From: Salminus brasiliensis
Lineage: Eukaryota; Chordata; Actinopteri; Characiformes; Bryconidae
Direction of reading: 5' to 3'
Assembly (NCBI RefSeq): GCF_030463535.1
Contig: NC_132888.1
Coordinates: 1,288,772 to 1,352,771 of the forward strand
Length of the DNA: 64,000 bases
Shown: positions 19,002 through 60,879 of the stretch, piece by piece
How positions within the stretch are numbered: position 1 is the first letter of the stretch
How the letters are laid out: every line of letters begins with the position of its first letter
Position numbers and translations under genes: made by a program
The notes under the pieces: generated by a model
What the model was told of the DNA's origin: nothing
Seen by the model: only the letters and a program-made list of their open reading frames with translations
The model's database searches: none

Positions 19002-21263
19002 TGAGCTGAACGTAAAAGAACTGTACTGCATATGAGGCTACTCTCGTCAGCTCCAGCGGGGCAGTCCGGCGCTCCGTTGCAGAGGTCAGAGGGAGGAAGG
19101 CAGGTCACTCTGTCGTCACACAGAAACCCCGACCCGTTCTGTGCTGTTCTACAGTCACGGCTCACTGGTGATAAAGAACATGGTGGGAAAGTCTCCAGTT
19201 AGTCTAAATTCTGTGGATAGATCAGTGATAAAGAGAACCGCCGGTCTGAAATTGCGCTTCATTAGTGGGGGTAAACGTCTAGGCAGTGCTAGGCTGTTGC
19301 TAGCTGGTTGCTAAGTGGTTACTAGGTGGTTGCTATGGTTTCCCAGGTTGTTGCTATGTTCTTTCTAAGTGGTTGCTATGACATCCTAGGTGGTTGTTCT
19401 GGTGTTGCTAGTCTGTTGCTATGGTATCCTATGTGGTTGTTCTGGTGTTACTAAATAGTTACCAGGTGGTTGCTATGGTGTTGCTAAATGGGTGCAATGG
19501 CATTACAGGTGGTTGCTATGGAATCCTAGGTGGTTGTTTTGGTGTTGCTAAATAGTTATTAGGTGGTTGCTAAGTGGCTGTTATTGTATTGCTAAGCGGT
19601 TTCTATGGTATCCAAGGTGGTTGTTTCGGTGTGGCTAAATAGTTACTAAGTGGGTGCTATGGCATCCCAGGTGGTTGCTATAGTGTTGCTAAGTGGCTGT
19701 TATCGTATTGCTAGGTGGTTGCTATGGTATCCTAGGTGGTTGTTTTGGTGTTGCTAAATAGTTACTAGGCGGTTTGCTATGGTATCCTAGGTGGTTGTTG
19801 TGGTGTTCCTAAATGTTTACTAGGTGGTTGCTAGGTGTTGCTAAGTGGGTAATATGGCATCACAGGTGGTTGCTATGGTGTCGCTAAGTGGCTGTTATTG
19901 TGTTGCTAGGGGGTTACTATGGTATTCTAGGTGGTTATTTTGGTGTTGCTTATTGGTTACTAGGCGGTTCTTGTGATTTCCCATAAGTGGGTGCTATGAT
20001 ATCCTAGGTGGTGGCTGTGGTGTTACTAAGTGGGTACTATGGTATCACAGGTGGTTGCTATGGTTGCAGACATATTGTGATATGATAAGGTGATATGTGC
20101 AGACGGAATCCAGCATGGCGGGAGAAGGTACTGTAGTGAGAGGAGCATGCCGTACGTGTTGGAGGGTCAGGGAGGGCAAAGGTCACAACAAGCGCGACCA
20201 CCAGAGCAGCGAGACCAACGCAGCCGAGCAAGACCCCAGAAACACACACAGCTCTACCGCTGCAGCTCCCACACACCCTGCAGTCTCCACAGCAACCTGC
20301 AAACACAGCCACACTGCCGTATCCAGGCTTACTGACACACAGACGGCCAGTTTATCAGAAACACAAGTACCCTGTACCCTGGCCATTTTATCAGAAACAC
20401 ACTAACCCTCCTGTTATGTCGGGGGTCAAGCTGACCTGTTTCAGTTAAACAAATAAAGGAAACATTTCAGATGATTTTGATTCTGATTTCTGTGCAGCAG
20501 TGGTGAATGGAAGCAGGCGTCGGTCGCCATGACTACAACACAGACACAGCCCATAATTTATCTCCTATCCAAACCCACCAGTGCAGCTACACGAGTCTTC
20601 TGAGTTTTATATGGAGTGATGATGATGATGATGATGATGAAGGTAAAATAGTGAATAGAGAATCTGAACTAATGCAGTTCTCTTTAGGGACTACTTTCTG
20701 TAGCTGCACTACACCCTGCAGCATGTATCCCTCCACCATTTTAATGATCTGATTTTAAAAGCAGGTTCTAGAGCCGAACTCTTCTCAGAACTCCACCACT
20801 GTGAACGGCTCTGACCTGATAAGGTTATCTAGAACCGACATTTCCCACCAAACCCACCAATCCATAAACAGAAATGAAGGCATTTTAGTATTTGCAGTAC
20901 TTACCCATCTCAGTTTCAGAAGACTGGTATCTGCTGCCAGTCCGTCCCTGCAATACAATAATACAGATGCTGTTGATTATATTAATAATTAATATCATCA
21001 TAATAACTCAATACAACCAGATACTGTACTAACAATATCTTCACTGTGTCTGAATGCAATCAAATCCTCACAGCAATGCTCCTCCTCCAAAATCTAGTAG
21101 AAAGTCTTCTTCTCTGGACAGTAGAGACAGTTACTCCAACAGAAGCAGGATCTACTCTTTAATACCCTTGAAACAATGAACAAACAGGTGTCCCAATACT
21201 TTTGTCCATATAGTGTATTAAATAAGACTAACTCACCTGAGGATGGGTCCTGTTAGATTTCAT
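17664..21263 (-). CDS. ldlrad1: LDLRAD1, LDL-receptor class A domain protein with a transposon-derived C-terminal tail
   Basis: Coding exons on the minus strand: 21263-21237, 20947-20905, 20296-20156, 19164-19027, 18907-18779, 17845-17664. They join in frame at GT-AG sites to 219 residues. It is a type II membrane protein: short polar N-terminus, Cys-rich stretch, one membrane segment at about residues 40-64, then three Cys-rich LDL-receptor class A modules, one per exon in exons 4-6. Acidic Ca-cage motifs are visible as CNGAPDCPAGADES, CNRINDCGDCSDE and CFDWSDEYIC. Human LDLRAD1 has about 205 residues and ends a few residues after WSDEY. Here the original TAA after ICPKT is interrupted by a Tc1 element, so the frame continues 11 residues (YSESKKYLIPC) into the terminal repeat before TGA. 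Without the insertion the protein would be 208 residues. Ligand and function are unknown to me. Exon 1 codes only nine residues; I chose it for its in-frame GT donor and the MKSNRTHPQG start, which resembles the human PQG region. Confidence 0.88.
17918..18100 (-). mobile_element. tRNA-derived SINE in LDLRAD1 intron 5
   Basis: Reverse-oriented copy with the same parts: tail TTTAACCCATCTGTGGTAGT, body GGGCCTTGCTCAAGGGCCCA, head GCTCTAACCGCTGAGCCATC. About 70 bp from the acceptor of the last LDLRAD1 exon. Confidence 0.65.
18111..18390 (-). mobile_element. Short DNA element family 2 in LDLRAD1 intron 5
   Basis: Reverse-oriented copy of a roughly 410-bp non-coding family found five times in the window. 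It starts GAAGCAGACGTCTGAAGCTC and includes the block AATGGTGGAGGGATACATGC and an (ATC)n tract. The distal end is truncated. Full copies have ends reading ACAGTGGTGGTGAAT. Confidence 0.8.
19283..20062 (+). repeat. GGTTGCTATGG-type degenerate tandem array in LDLRAD1 intron 3
   Basis: Same phrases as the two arrays above (GGTTGCTATGGTATCCTAGG, TGTTGCTAAATAGTTACTAG). It occupies about 80 percent of the intron 19165-20155. Confidence 0.9.
20335..20410 (-). repeat. Two reversed relatives of the 42-bp unit in LDLRAD1 intron 2
   Basis: GGCCAGTTTATCAGAAACAC and GGCCATTTTATCAGAAACAC are the reverse complements of the TTTCTAATAAAGTGGCC core of the YIPF1 intron 2 array. Confidence 0.65.
20496..20801 (+). 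mobile_element. Short DNA element family 2 in LDLRAD1 intron 2
   Basis: Forward copy starting CAGTGGTGAATGGAAGCAGG and ending in CCACCACTGTGAA after an internal deletion. It shares about 150 bp in inverted orientation with the copy at 18111-18390 on the other side of exons 3-5. Confidence 0.82.
21048..21218 (-). mobile_element. Short DNA element family 1, fragment in LDLRAD1 intron 1
   Basis: Contains the reverse complement of the first part of the family (TTGTCCATATAGTG end at 21203-21216, GGACAGTAGAGACAGTTACT block). It stops about 20 bp from the donor of the 27-nt first coding exon. Confidence 0.75.
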
Positions 21264-21492
21264 ATTCCACAGCCTGATCAGTTCAACAGCTCCTTTTGTG
21301 GTGCTGGCCTTTTCAGGAGGAACATTTATGAGGCTCCAGGAGGAGTCTGCTGCTGAAGTTTGTGGTTCATGGTCGTGTCTTGGAAACCATGTTATTACTT
21401 TAACAGCAGTTTCTCAGGTGGCTGCTTTGTTATGCCTACACAAACATCAGCACACTTTCAGCTGCTCCCACTGTACAAAAGTCACATTGATA

Positions 21493-24400
21493 ATTTTACC
21501 ATCAGTACACTCCTGACTGACCCACCATCACATCTACAGTACACTCCTGACTGACCCACCATCACATCTACAGTACACACCTGACTGACCCACCATCACA
21601 TCTACAGTACACTCCTGACTGACCCACCATCACATCTACAGTACGCTCCTGACTCACCATCACATCTACAGTATGCTCCTGACCTACCATCACATCTACA
21701 GTACACTCCTGACTGACCCACCATCGCATCTACAGTACACTCCTGACCCACCATCACATCTACAGTACACTCCTGACTGACCCACCATCACATCTACAGT
21801 ACGCTCCTGACTCACCATCACATCTACAGTATGCTCCTGACCTACCATCACATCTACAGTACACTCCTGACCCACCATCACATCTACAGTACATTCCTGA
21901 CTCACCATCACATCTACAGTACACTCCTGACTCACCATCACATCTACAGTACTCTCCTGACCTTCAATCACATCTACAGTACACTCTTGATCCACCATCA
22001 CATCTACAGTACACTCCTGACTGACCCACCATCACATCTACAGTACACTCCTGACTGACCCACCATCACATCTACAGTACACTCCCGACCCACCATCACA
22101 TCTACAGTACGTTCCTGAACCACCATCACATCTACAGTACATTCCTGACTCACCATCACATCTACAGTACTCTCCTGACCTTCAATCACATCTACAGTAC
22201 TCTTGACCCACAATCACATCTACAGTACACTCCTACTGACCCACCATCACATCTACAGCACACTCCTGACCTACAATCACATCTACAGTACGCTCATGAC
22301 CCTCCATCACATCCACAGTACACTCCTGACCCACCATCACATCTACAGTACACTCCTGACTGACCCACCATCACATCTACAGTACACTCCTGACCCACCA
22401 TCACATCTACAGTACGCTCCTACTGACCCACCATCACATCTACAGCACACTCCTGACCTACAATCACATCTACAGTACGCTCATGACCCTCCATCACATC
22501 CACAGTACACTCCTGACCCACCATCACATCTACAGTACACTCCTGACTGACCCACCATCACATCTACAGTACGCTCCTGACCCACCATCACATCTACAGT
22601 ACACTCCTAAACCCACCATCACATCTACAGTACGCTCCTGACCCTCCATAACATCTACAGTACACTCCTGACCCACCATCACATCTACAGTACGCTCCTG
22701 ACCCACCATCACATCCACAGTACACTCCTGAGTGACCCACCATCACATCTACAGTACGCTCCTGACCCACCATCACATCTACAGTACATTCCTGACTCAC
22801 CATCACATCTACAGTACACTCCTGACTCACCATCACATCTACAGTACTCTCCTGACCTTCAATCACATCTACAGTACACTCTTGATCCACCATCACATCT
22901 ACAGTACACTCCTGACTGACCCACCATCACATCTACAGTACACTCCTGACCTTCAATCACATCTACAGTACACTCTTGACCCACCATCACATCTACAGTA
23001 CACTCCTAAACCCACCATCTCATCTACAGTACGCTCCTGACTCACCATCACATCTACAGTACTCTCCTGACCTTCAATCACATCTACAGTACTCTTGACC
23101 CACAATCACATCTACAGTACACTCCTACTGACCCACCATCACATCTACAGCACACTCCTGACCTACAATCACATCTACAGTACGCTCATGACCCTCCATC
23201 ACATCCACAGTACACTCCTGACCCACCATCACATCTACAGTACACTCCTGACTGACCCACCATCACATCTACAGTACACTCCTGACCCACCATCACATCT
23301 ACAGTACGCTCCTACTGACCCACCATCACATCTACAGCACACTCCTGACTGACCCACCATCACATCTACAGTACGCTCCTGACCCACCATCACATCTACA
23401 GTACACTCCTAAACCCACCATCACATCTACAGTACGCTCCTGACCCTCCATAACATCTACAGTACACTCCTGACCCACCATCACATCTACAGTACGCTCC
23501 TGACCCACCATCACATCCACAGTACACTCCTGAGTGACCCACCATCACATCTACAGTACGCTCCTGACCCACCATCACATCTATAGTACACTCCTGACCT
23601 TCAATCACATCTACAGTACACTCTTGACCCACCATCACATCTACAGTACACTCCTAAACCAACCATCTCATCTACAGTACGCTCCTGACTCACCATCACA
23701 TCTACAGTACTCTCCTGACCTTCAATCACATCTACAGTACACTCTTGACCCACCATCACATCTACAGTACACTTATGACCCACCATCACATCTACAGTAC
23801 ACTCCTGACTGACCCACCATCACATCTACAGTACGCTCCTGACCCACCATCACATCTACAGTACACTCCTAAACCCACCATCACATCTACAGTACGCTCC
23901 TGACCCTCCATAACATCTACAGTACACTCCTGACCCACCATCACATCTACAGTACGCTCCTGACCCACCATCACATCCACAGTACACTCCTGAGTGACCC
24001 ACCATCACATCTACAGTACGCTCCTGACCCACCATCACATCTACAGTACTCTCCTGACCTTCAATCACATCTACAGTACACTCTTGACCCACCATCACAT
24101 CTACAGTACACTTATGACCCACCATCACATCTACAGTACACTCCTGACCCACCATCACATCTACAGTACACTCCTACTGACCCACCATCACATCTACAGT
24201 ACACTCCTAAACCCACCATCACATCTACAGTACGCTCCTGACCCGCCATCACATCTACAGTACACTCCTACTGACCCACCATCACATCTACAGTACACTC
24301 CTACTGACCCACCATCACATCTACAGCACACTCCTGACCTACAATCACATCTACAGTACACTCCTGACCCATCACATCTACAGTACACTCCTGACCCACC

Positions 24401-24516
24401 ATCACATCTACAGTACGCTCCTGACCCTCCATCACATCTACAGTACACTCCTGACTGACCCACAATCACATCTACAGTATGCTCCTGACCCACCATCACA
24501 TCTACAGTACACTTCT
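21493..24516. repeat. 3-kb minisatellite, ~30-bp unit, with higher-order repeats
   Basis: Roughly 95 units of CCACCATCACATCTACAGTA with spacer variants that make units of 30 bp (CCTGAC) to 34 bp (CCTGACTGAC). Larger blocks recur: the stretch from 22201 is repeated nearly exactly at 23093 (offset about 892), and the stretch at 22732 recurs at 23534 and 23994 (offsets 802 and 460). Because 30 is a multiple of 3, long false reading frames appear. Lies about 230 bp upstream of the LDLRAD1 start. Confidence 0.95.
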
Positions 24517-25536
24517 GAACAGTAGCTGCTGTGGGTGTATATGGAGTTGATTACAGTAGCAGTGTGTGGAACTAACTCCACCATGTTTGGAGGCTGTACT
24601 TTAGCCTGGTTAGCTCTCACTATTGCTCTATTCTGCCACCAAGAGGAGATTCAGATAATATAGGAGTGAAATCTGAGACTTCTACACACACCTGTCATCA
24701 AACACACTCTGTTATGGTACAGAAAGAGTCTTCTTGGAAATCTGGAGCAATATCTGTTGCAATGCTGGGAAAATTCGCAGGTGACTCAGCAGTAATGAGG
24801 TCATCACACAGGATAAACGTTTGGGTGTTTATTCAGGAACATTTCCAACAGAGCAAAAGACAAACAGAACCTTACAAAAGTTTCAGCTTCAGTACCTAAA
24901 CTCTACTCGCACCGCTCACCTTCGGTTTTATGATTCTATGAGACTCCATGAGAGACTTACAGGACTTAATTCTTTCCAAAAAAAGCTAAACTGGCTAACA
25001 ATGAATAAAAGTGAACAGCCACCAATTAGCCCTAGGCATTTACGCCTTTAGCCGCTATACTAACTGGTGCCTACTACCTTCAATTCATGGTTGGCTGCAT
25101 TAGCGTGTCTCATCTATTCCTTTAATGCCTCTTTAGTGAGGAGATGACCACAGCATACACACACACACATACATACAGAACATCAGGACTTCCATTGTGC
25201 TACACACACACACACACACACACACACACTTTAAACCTCAATCCACATGTTAGTGATCACTAAAAGTAAATCAATAAAAAAAAGCACTTCATCACTACAA
25301 ATGGGCCAGAAAACACAACGGCTGAGCCATTTTAATATTCTCCAAAACCCCCAAATATACAGACAGAGTTTTCATCTGCAGTCTAAAAAACACCCCAAAC
25401 CCTGGAAAGCAGAAGAGAAAGTGCTTCATGAAAGAATTCGTTATAAAGACTGAGGAGAACATCCAGGAGTAAGACTTGAAACAGCATCTGCCCATTCGCT
25501 TCATCTGGTTCATCCTATTGTGCAGAGGGGTAGACC
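24517..25536. other. Satellite-to-TMEM59 spacer and TMEM59 3' UTR
   Basis: No coding signal. An AATAAA on the minus strand at 24833-24828 could end a roughly 700-nt TMEM59 3' UTR. Two short CA tracts lie near 25160 and 25203-25229. Confidence 0.45.
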
Positions 25537-34351
<8,815 letters not shown>

Positions 34352-34467
34352 CTCCCCTCAAATAAACAACAAACAGCAAGAAACCCAAACAAACAAACAA
34401 ACAAACAAACAACAACCCGCGGCACCAAAACACCGCTCCTCTTCCTCGTCCGGGAGACTGTGTGCGA

Positions 34468-34477
34468 TCTCGCGAGA
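34468..34477. promoter_or_regulatory. TCTCGCGAGA palindrome upstream of TMEM59
   Basis: An exact TCTCGCGAGA lies about 117 bp upstream of the TMEM59 start codon in a CpG-rich stretch. This palindrome is the known CGCG-box motif bound by BANP at vertebrate housekeeping promoters. The exact match and position make it a good candidate core promoter element of TMEM59. Confidence 0.65.
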
Positions 34478-34656
34478 TCACGCGGGATTTCCCACTCAGT
34501 GTTTTGTAAACATTAGCGCTGCATGCTAAAACTCTTAACATCCCACATTATTATATATATATATTTTTTAATAATTTCACTTTAAATAAATATATAATTA
34601 TAAATATTTATATTATCCATTACACTCCTGATGCTTGCGTTTAATAAAAATATTTA

Positions 34657-34768
34657 TTTTACATGACTAATTTACATAACTTACACTAAATTATTTTACA
34701 TGACTGATTTACATAACTTACACTAAATTATTTTACATGACTGATTTACATAACTTACTCTAAATTAT
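34657..34768. repeat. Three 37-bp tandem copies upstream of TMEM59
   Basis: ACATGACT(A/G)ATTTACATAA units start at 34661, 34698 and 34735. Confidence 0.85.
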
Positions 34769-34799
34769 GTCCATACCATTTACTCACACTGTACGTCCT

Positions 34800-35340
34800 G
34801 ATTAGCTCAGCCATAACATTAGTACCACTGACAGCTGAAGTGAATAACACTGATGATCTGGTTCCAGCTGGATATATATCAGGGTGCCCATACAGACCCC
34901 TGTCCACCACCAACGTGGCCTACAGTGAGACTGACTGTGTGCATCAGAACTGGACCATGGGGCAGCTCTGGAAAGGTACTAAGTGGACTGGCCAGATGAA
35001 TCACATGGAGGAGCATGATGCAGCATGGCGAGGCGGCTGAGGCTCTCTAGCTGATGCTTTATGTTCTGGCATTATTGTGGATGTTACTGTGACACTAACA
35101 ACCTACCCAAACCTTGTAGCAGACCATGTACAGCTTACTATGACCTCCATTTAAACTCCCCATATAAGCGTCTGTAAGATGTGCTGGGCAAACCAACCAG
35201 ATCCATGGAGGCCCCACCTGGTAACTTACAGGGCTTAAAGGATCTACTAATAAAGTCTTGGTGCAAGATCCCACAGCAGGACACCTTCAGAGGTCTTGTG
35301 AAGCCCACCCTCAACAGGTCAGAGCTTTAATTTCATTGAT
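34800..35340 (+). pseudogene. Relic of a Tc1-like transposon (SCSAITLKPP-type end)
   Basis: Starts with CTCAGCCATAACATTAGTAC, a degraded form of the terminal sequence also seen at 14771 and 44084. Inside are decayed transposase traces on the plus strand, such as EHQNWT-like HQNWTMGQLWK, WSGMNH-like sequence and, near 35203-35330, SMEAPPGNLQ..LKDLL and TFRGLVK. Numerous stops and deletions; no gene remains. Confidence 0.65.
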
Positions 35341-35531
35341 TTTACACTGCAGTTTATTATTGCTGTGCTCTGACAGACCCTACTCACCTCCCTGCTCTGT
35401 AATATATCCCATAATCCTATTTACACACACACACACACACACACAATGAAATAAGGCTGAATACAATCCTAACCAGTTATACTGAACAGCTGAAAGCAGA
35501 CAGGCAGGGAAACTGACCCACTGATCTCTTT

Positions 35532-35940
35532 ACAGCGGTGGTGAATGAAACCAGGTGTTGGTCGCCACGACTACAATACAGATACAGCCCATAATTTATT
35601 TCCTATCCAAACCCACCAGTGCAGCTACACGAGTCTTCTGAGTTTATATGGATGATGATGATGATGATGAGGGTAAAATAGTGAATAGAGAATCTGAACT
35701 AATCCAGTTTTCTTTAGGGACTACTTTCTGTAGCTGCACTACACCCTGCAGCATGTATCCCTCCACCATTTTAATGATCTGGTTCTAAAAGCAGGTTCTA
35801 GAGCCGAGCTCTTCTCAGAACTCTGGTAGAACCGTGTCTCAGGCATCAGGCAGCGTCTTCATCACCATTAGGTGAAGAACTTTCTGTGAGGAGCTTTTAT
35901 TAGAGCTTCAGACGTCTGCTTCCCTTCACCTCCATTCAGT
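35532..35940 (+). mobile_element. Short DNA element family 2, full-length copy upstream of TMEM59
   Basis: Starts ACAGCGGTGGTGAATGAAAC and ends TTCCCTTCACCTCCATT. The interior is almost identical to 29268-29675 in reverse. Intergenic between TMEM59 exon 1 and U2SURP. Confidence 0.82.
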
Positions 35941-36447
35941 TTAGAAGGGGACATTACACACCAAATAGAAATCTGGAAATCCTCTTTGACAGCACAGTAC
36001 TTATATATAATATAAAGTCAGAGGTTATCCAGGTCAGCTAACATAATAGATCCATGTACAGGTGCTACTACAATGAACAGTTAACTGTGCTTTCACTAGC
36101 ATGTCTAATTACATTTTACTTAAAATCCCAGAATGTTAAGATTACACATATTAGTGTATTAAAAATCTCTTAAAATCAATTGCATTAAAGTATTAATAAT
36201 CATTCTGCTTCAAATGATGCAGTCCTGGACCTGGAGACACAAATCACAGTATACAGATACTTCTGTAAATATGAGTTTTCCTTGATTTACAAAAATGTAC
36301 TTCTCAGAGGAATCACATAAGCTGTGTCTTTATTGAAAATCAAACAACTATACAACTGAAACATACACACTATTTTAATTTAAGTCATTTTCCAGGGATC
36401 TAAAAACCATGACCAAAAATAATACCATAGTTCTGAGACGTCGCCTC

Positions 36448-36453
36448 TTTATT
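36448..36453 (-). terminator. Possible U2SURP poly(A) signal (AATAAA)
   Basis: AATAAA on the minus strand about 210 nt after the U2SURP stop. The spacing is plausible for a short 3' UTR. No other support. Confidence 0.4.
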
Positions 36454-36662
36454 TTCTTGTTGTGAGAAATTAAGACGTCAGAGGAAGCCCCTTATTAACA
36501 ATAAAAAATACCCCTGTGTCGACCCTTGAGGACACTGTACGCGTGCAGACGGGAGTGATCGAAGGGAGAGAGGCTGAATGGGGAATGTTTCCCACACAGA
36601 TTTATAGGACGAAATTCAGGCACAAAAAGAGAATCCAGCTGTTCTGCAGCTGCAGCTGTGCT

Positions 36663-57568
<20,906 letters not shown>

Positions 57569-57829
57569 TTTCCAGCGATGCAGCAGCGGGCTGCGTTCAA
57601 CCAGCCGCAGGAGTTCAAGTCAGATTCACAGCAATGTGGAAGCGAAAGGGTTTCAAACCATAATAACCATAAAGTCTGAATCAGAATAAGCAGTTTGTGG
57701 ATGAATAAAAGAGTTTGTGGATGTTATGGAAGCCCACTGACACCACTTCAATTAATAAAAATGAATCTTAGTTTATTTTATTTTATTTATTTTTTATTAT
57801 AATTTTACTTTATTTTATTTTTTTTTATA

Positions 57830-58450
57830 TTTTTTTATTATTTTTCATTATTAAGTGAATCCCAGTCATTAATTTGAGGCCGAGAAATTAAGTCAATATT
57901 TTAAGAGGCTGTCATTATTTTGAGATTTTGAGTTTCTTGTTATTTTAGGTTTTATTTATTTCATTATTAATATTAATACTTATATTATTATTATTAATTA
58001 AATAATATATTATTATATTAATTATGTATTTATGTATGTTTTGGTATGCTCCCATAATCCTAACCATTATAGAGAGACATTGTACTGTAATTTATGGAAG
58101 CTCATTGCCACCACTTAAAATAAAAAAAATATTTATTGATCATTTATTCATTATTTAGTGAATTGCTGTCATTATCTGCTGAGACTGAGATACTAAGTCA
58201 ATATTTTAAGATGCTATGTTTTATTTCATTATTAATATTGATTCTTATATTATGTTAATTATTTATTTATGTATGTTTTGGTACGCTCCCATAATCCTAA
58301 CCTCAATATTTAGTGAATTGCTGTCATTATCTGCTGAGACTGAGATACTAAGTCAATATTTCTAAGATGCTATGTTATTATTTTGAGATGTTTTATGATT
58401 TTGGAATGACAACTTATTATTTTAAGTGCTGGAGATGGGCGTCCATAATT
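57830..58450. repeat. AT-rich tandem duplication 5' of U2SURP
   Basis: AGTGAATTGCTGTCATTATC and CTGAGACTGAGATACTAAGT recur at about 58155 and 58313, with an older copy near 57855. GTATGTTTTGG followed by CGCTCCCATAATCCTAACC also recurs. Spacing is about 160-300 bp. Confidence 0.7.
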
Positions 58451-58756
58451 CTCAGCATTATAGAGGGACATGATCAAAGGTGTAAAATGTTTAAGTGATT
58501 GCACTTTGTAAATGTACCTGAGACGCACCTGGAACAGAATACAACTGAATAAAACATTATTTACAAAATATTACAACATAACCTTTTATTCAGATCTTTA
58601 AAGAGCTCAGTACACGTCTAGAACAGCAGAAGGTATTTCTCTATTTTCTGTATTTTCCTGAAGATCACTCACGTCTGGTCTTTGATGTTCAAAGTGGTTA
58701 AAAAGCTTTTCATCCAGGTAAAAGCACAGTATGCTGTAAGACAGAGGGTCAGACTG

Positions 58757-58876
58757 GTTAGATCTTACCCAGTACAGCATATATTCTCCTTTCAGTTTGA
58801 TGGACTAGCTGGTCAAGGTGGTCGTACTGGTGACTAGTTGGGTAAAGCTGGTTCACTAGTTTGGTCATACTGGTCT
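58757..58876. repeat. GACCAGC/GCTGGTC-rich cluster
   Basis: Short clustered copies of AGCTGGTCAAGG and TACTGGTGACTAG type words, intergenic. Confidence 0.55.
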
Positions 58877-59675
58877 GCATACTTGCTTTAAGCAGTGCAG
58901 TAGGCCTCAAGATCCTGATGTCTGAGACCCTCCACACGTCTCTGAGCTTCACTCGGCCTGTTAACATGAACTAATGCCCCATATGGAAAAAAAACTGTAT
59001 ATTCAAATTATATTTATCAAATTTAAATGGCCAAAAATGTTGCGGTTAGATATATTTACATTTTTATATTAAATATTTGCAAACATATATATATATATAT
59101 ATACCAATTAGTTATACCAAATGCTATATATCTGTGTTTAAATGTATTTAAAATAGTCGGTATATACTCAAAATATTCTGAAAAACATTTTAGTGTTTAA
59201 AATATATTTTTGAATATATTTTAAATGTATAAAAATACACATCCATATATTTTTACTCACATGGGGCTACTTAAAAGTGTGTGCTACTGTACTTTGACAT
59301 TATTTTATAGCACCACCAGCCACTTATACATCACTGGATAAAGCTTGCTGGTTTGTTAGGGGTATTCTGGTGAAGTTGCAAGTCTTACAATGTCATTTTT
59401 TGCAACTGTGCCTTAAAGACTGATGGCTTTATAAAATGCAGACATTATGTAACACATACATACTTGCAAATGATATGGGCCTTTTAAGCCTGGCAGACGG
59501 TACTATAAGGTAATTTCATCATCAAAACTAACAGCAAAAAAACGTCACACAAGAAAATAACTCAGATAATAATGATTCAGAATCAGGTTTATTTAATCAT
59601 TACCATCATGAGTACACAAGTACACGTAACACATGAACACATTCAGAGTCGGGTTCGTTTGAAATTCTGCATCAC

Positions 59676-60088
59676 TACAGTGGTGGTAAATGGAGGCAGG
59701 CGTCGGTCGCCATGACTACAACACAACTAATACTAATATAATCTATATATAACATATTTTATTTACTATCCAAACCCACTAGTGAACCTACACGTGCCTC
59801 CTGAATGTTATATGTAATACAGATGATGATAAACCAGTGGCATATCTAAACACAGTGCTAATAATCACCAGGCCCTACTTTTTGCCACACCACTCCATGT
59901 GTATCCCTCCACCAGATTAATAATACGCTAATATAAACGTTTTAAAACACATTTAAACCCAAAAACATATGAAAATAACACCAAAACAATGTCTCCGGCA
60001 TCAGTCAGCTTTCGGTGTAGCTACTAACTTTCTGCAATAGATTATTTAGAGCGATTCAGGCGCCGGGTTCTTATTCACCACCACTGTG
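59676..60088 (+). mobile_element. Short DNA element family 2, old diverged copy
   Basis: Starts ACAGTGGTGGTAAATGGAGG, keeps GTCGGTCGCCATGACTACAA, and ends CACCACCACTGT. The interior is heavily diverged, so this copy is older than the others. Confidence 0.72.
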
Positions 60089-60569
60089 AACGCAATTATC
60101 CGACAAAAGTTTCTCCACAACAGCATTTCACATCATTTAAACCAATCTAACTGACTATGTTAAAGGTCTTTAATTATATAATTATAATTAAAAAGCCTTT
60201 AATTATAAAATTGAACAAAAATATAAAAAAATACTGTTTAATATTATAATATTGGTATTATTATAATAGACATAATAAGGGTTATTTAATTTCCAGATAG
60301 ATTTCAACACAGCTGATTAGGTGAGGATGATGATGTGGGTGAGGAGGATGATGGCTCTGCTCTTAGCATTCACCGCGTGCCTTAATTGAATGAAATTAAA
60401 TCAAGGTCCGCCGCGAACACGCAAAGTAGAAGCCTAAGCTCTCTTCTCCGGGGGAAGGTTGGGGTTGTTGTGGATGTAAAAAGTAGAAGCAAATGCCATG
60501 AAGGCGGAAAGGAATTTTCGAAAGAATCGGTGCTAGCTAAGGGGTTAAAATTCTCAACATTGAGGAGTT

Positions 60570-60692
60570 AGCTTGTCGTTGGAATTTTCCGTTCCACCTT
60601 AAATGGTGCAGCAGTTACATTCGGGCGCCTGGGGCGCCCGAATGTAACTGCTGCACCATTTAAGGTGGAACGGAAAATTCCAACGACAAGCT
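60570..60692. repeat. Perfect 60-bp inverted repeat with 3-nt loop (foldback element)
   Basis: The left arm 60570-60629 is the exact reverse complement of the right arm 60633-60692; the loop is TGG. The arms begin AGCTTGTCGTTGGAATTTTC and include CCACCTTAAATGGTGCAGCA. Symmetry ends sharply outside the arms. A related, imperfect copy lies at 33944-34037, so this is probably a small mobile foldback family rather than a chance structure. Confidence 0.95.
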
Positions 60693-60879
60693 GGGGAATG
60701 ATAAGCTAACTAGTACATAATGGAAAATACAAATGCTAGAAGGCATCCTCTCCACCATAGCCCCCAACTAGCTGTTCTTATTTGATTGTATTTCTCCAAA
60801 AACAACCAGCAATCCCAAAACCATCTCCAAATGCGTCCCAATGGTGCATCAAGCTCAATATCCCATCACGAATCACCTG

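Noticed and set aside
21696-24500. Long open frames encoding repeats like HHIYSTLLT or CTVDVMVGQE on both strands
   Set aside because: They follow from a satellite unit of 30 bp, a multiple of three without stops. No start context, splice signals or known protein.
21493-24516. CRISPR-like look (short repeats with spacer variants)
   Set aside because: Spacers are only 0-6 bp variants of the same unit, there are no cas genes, and the DNA is vertebrate.
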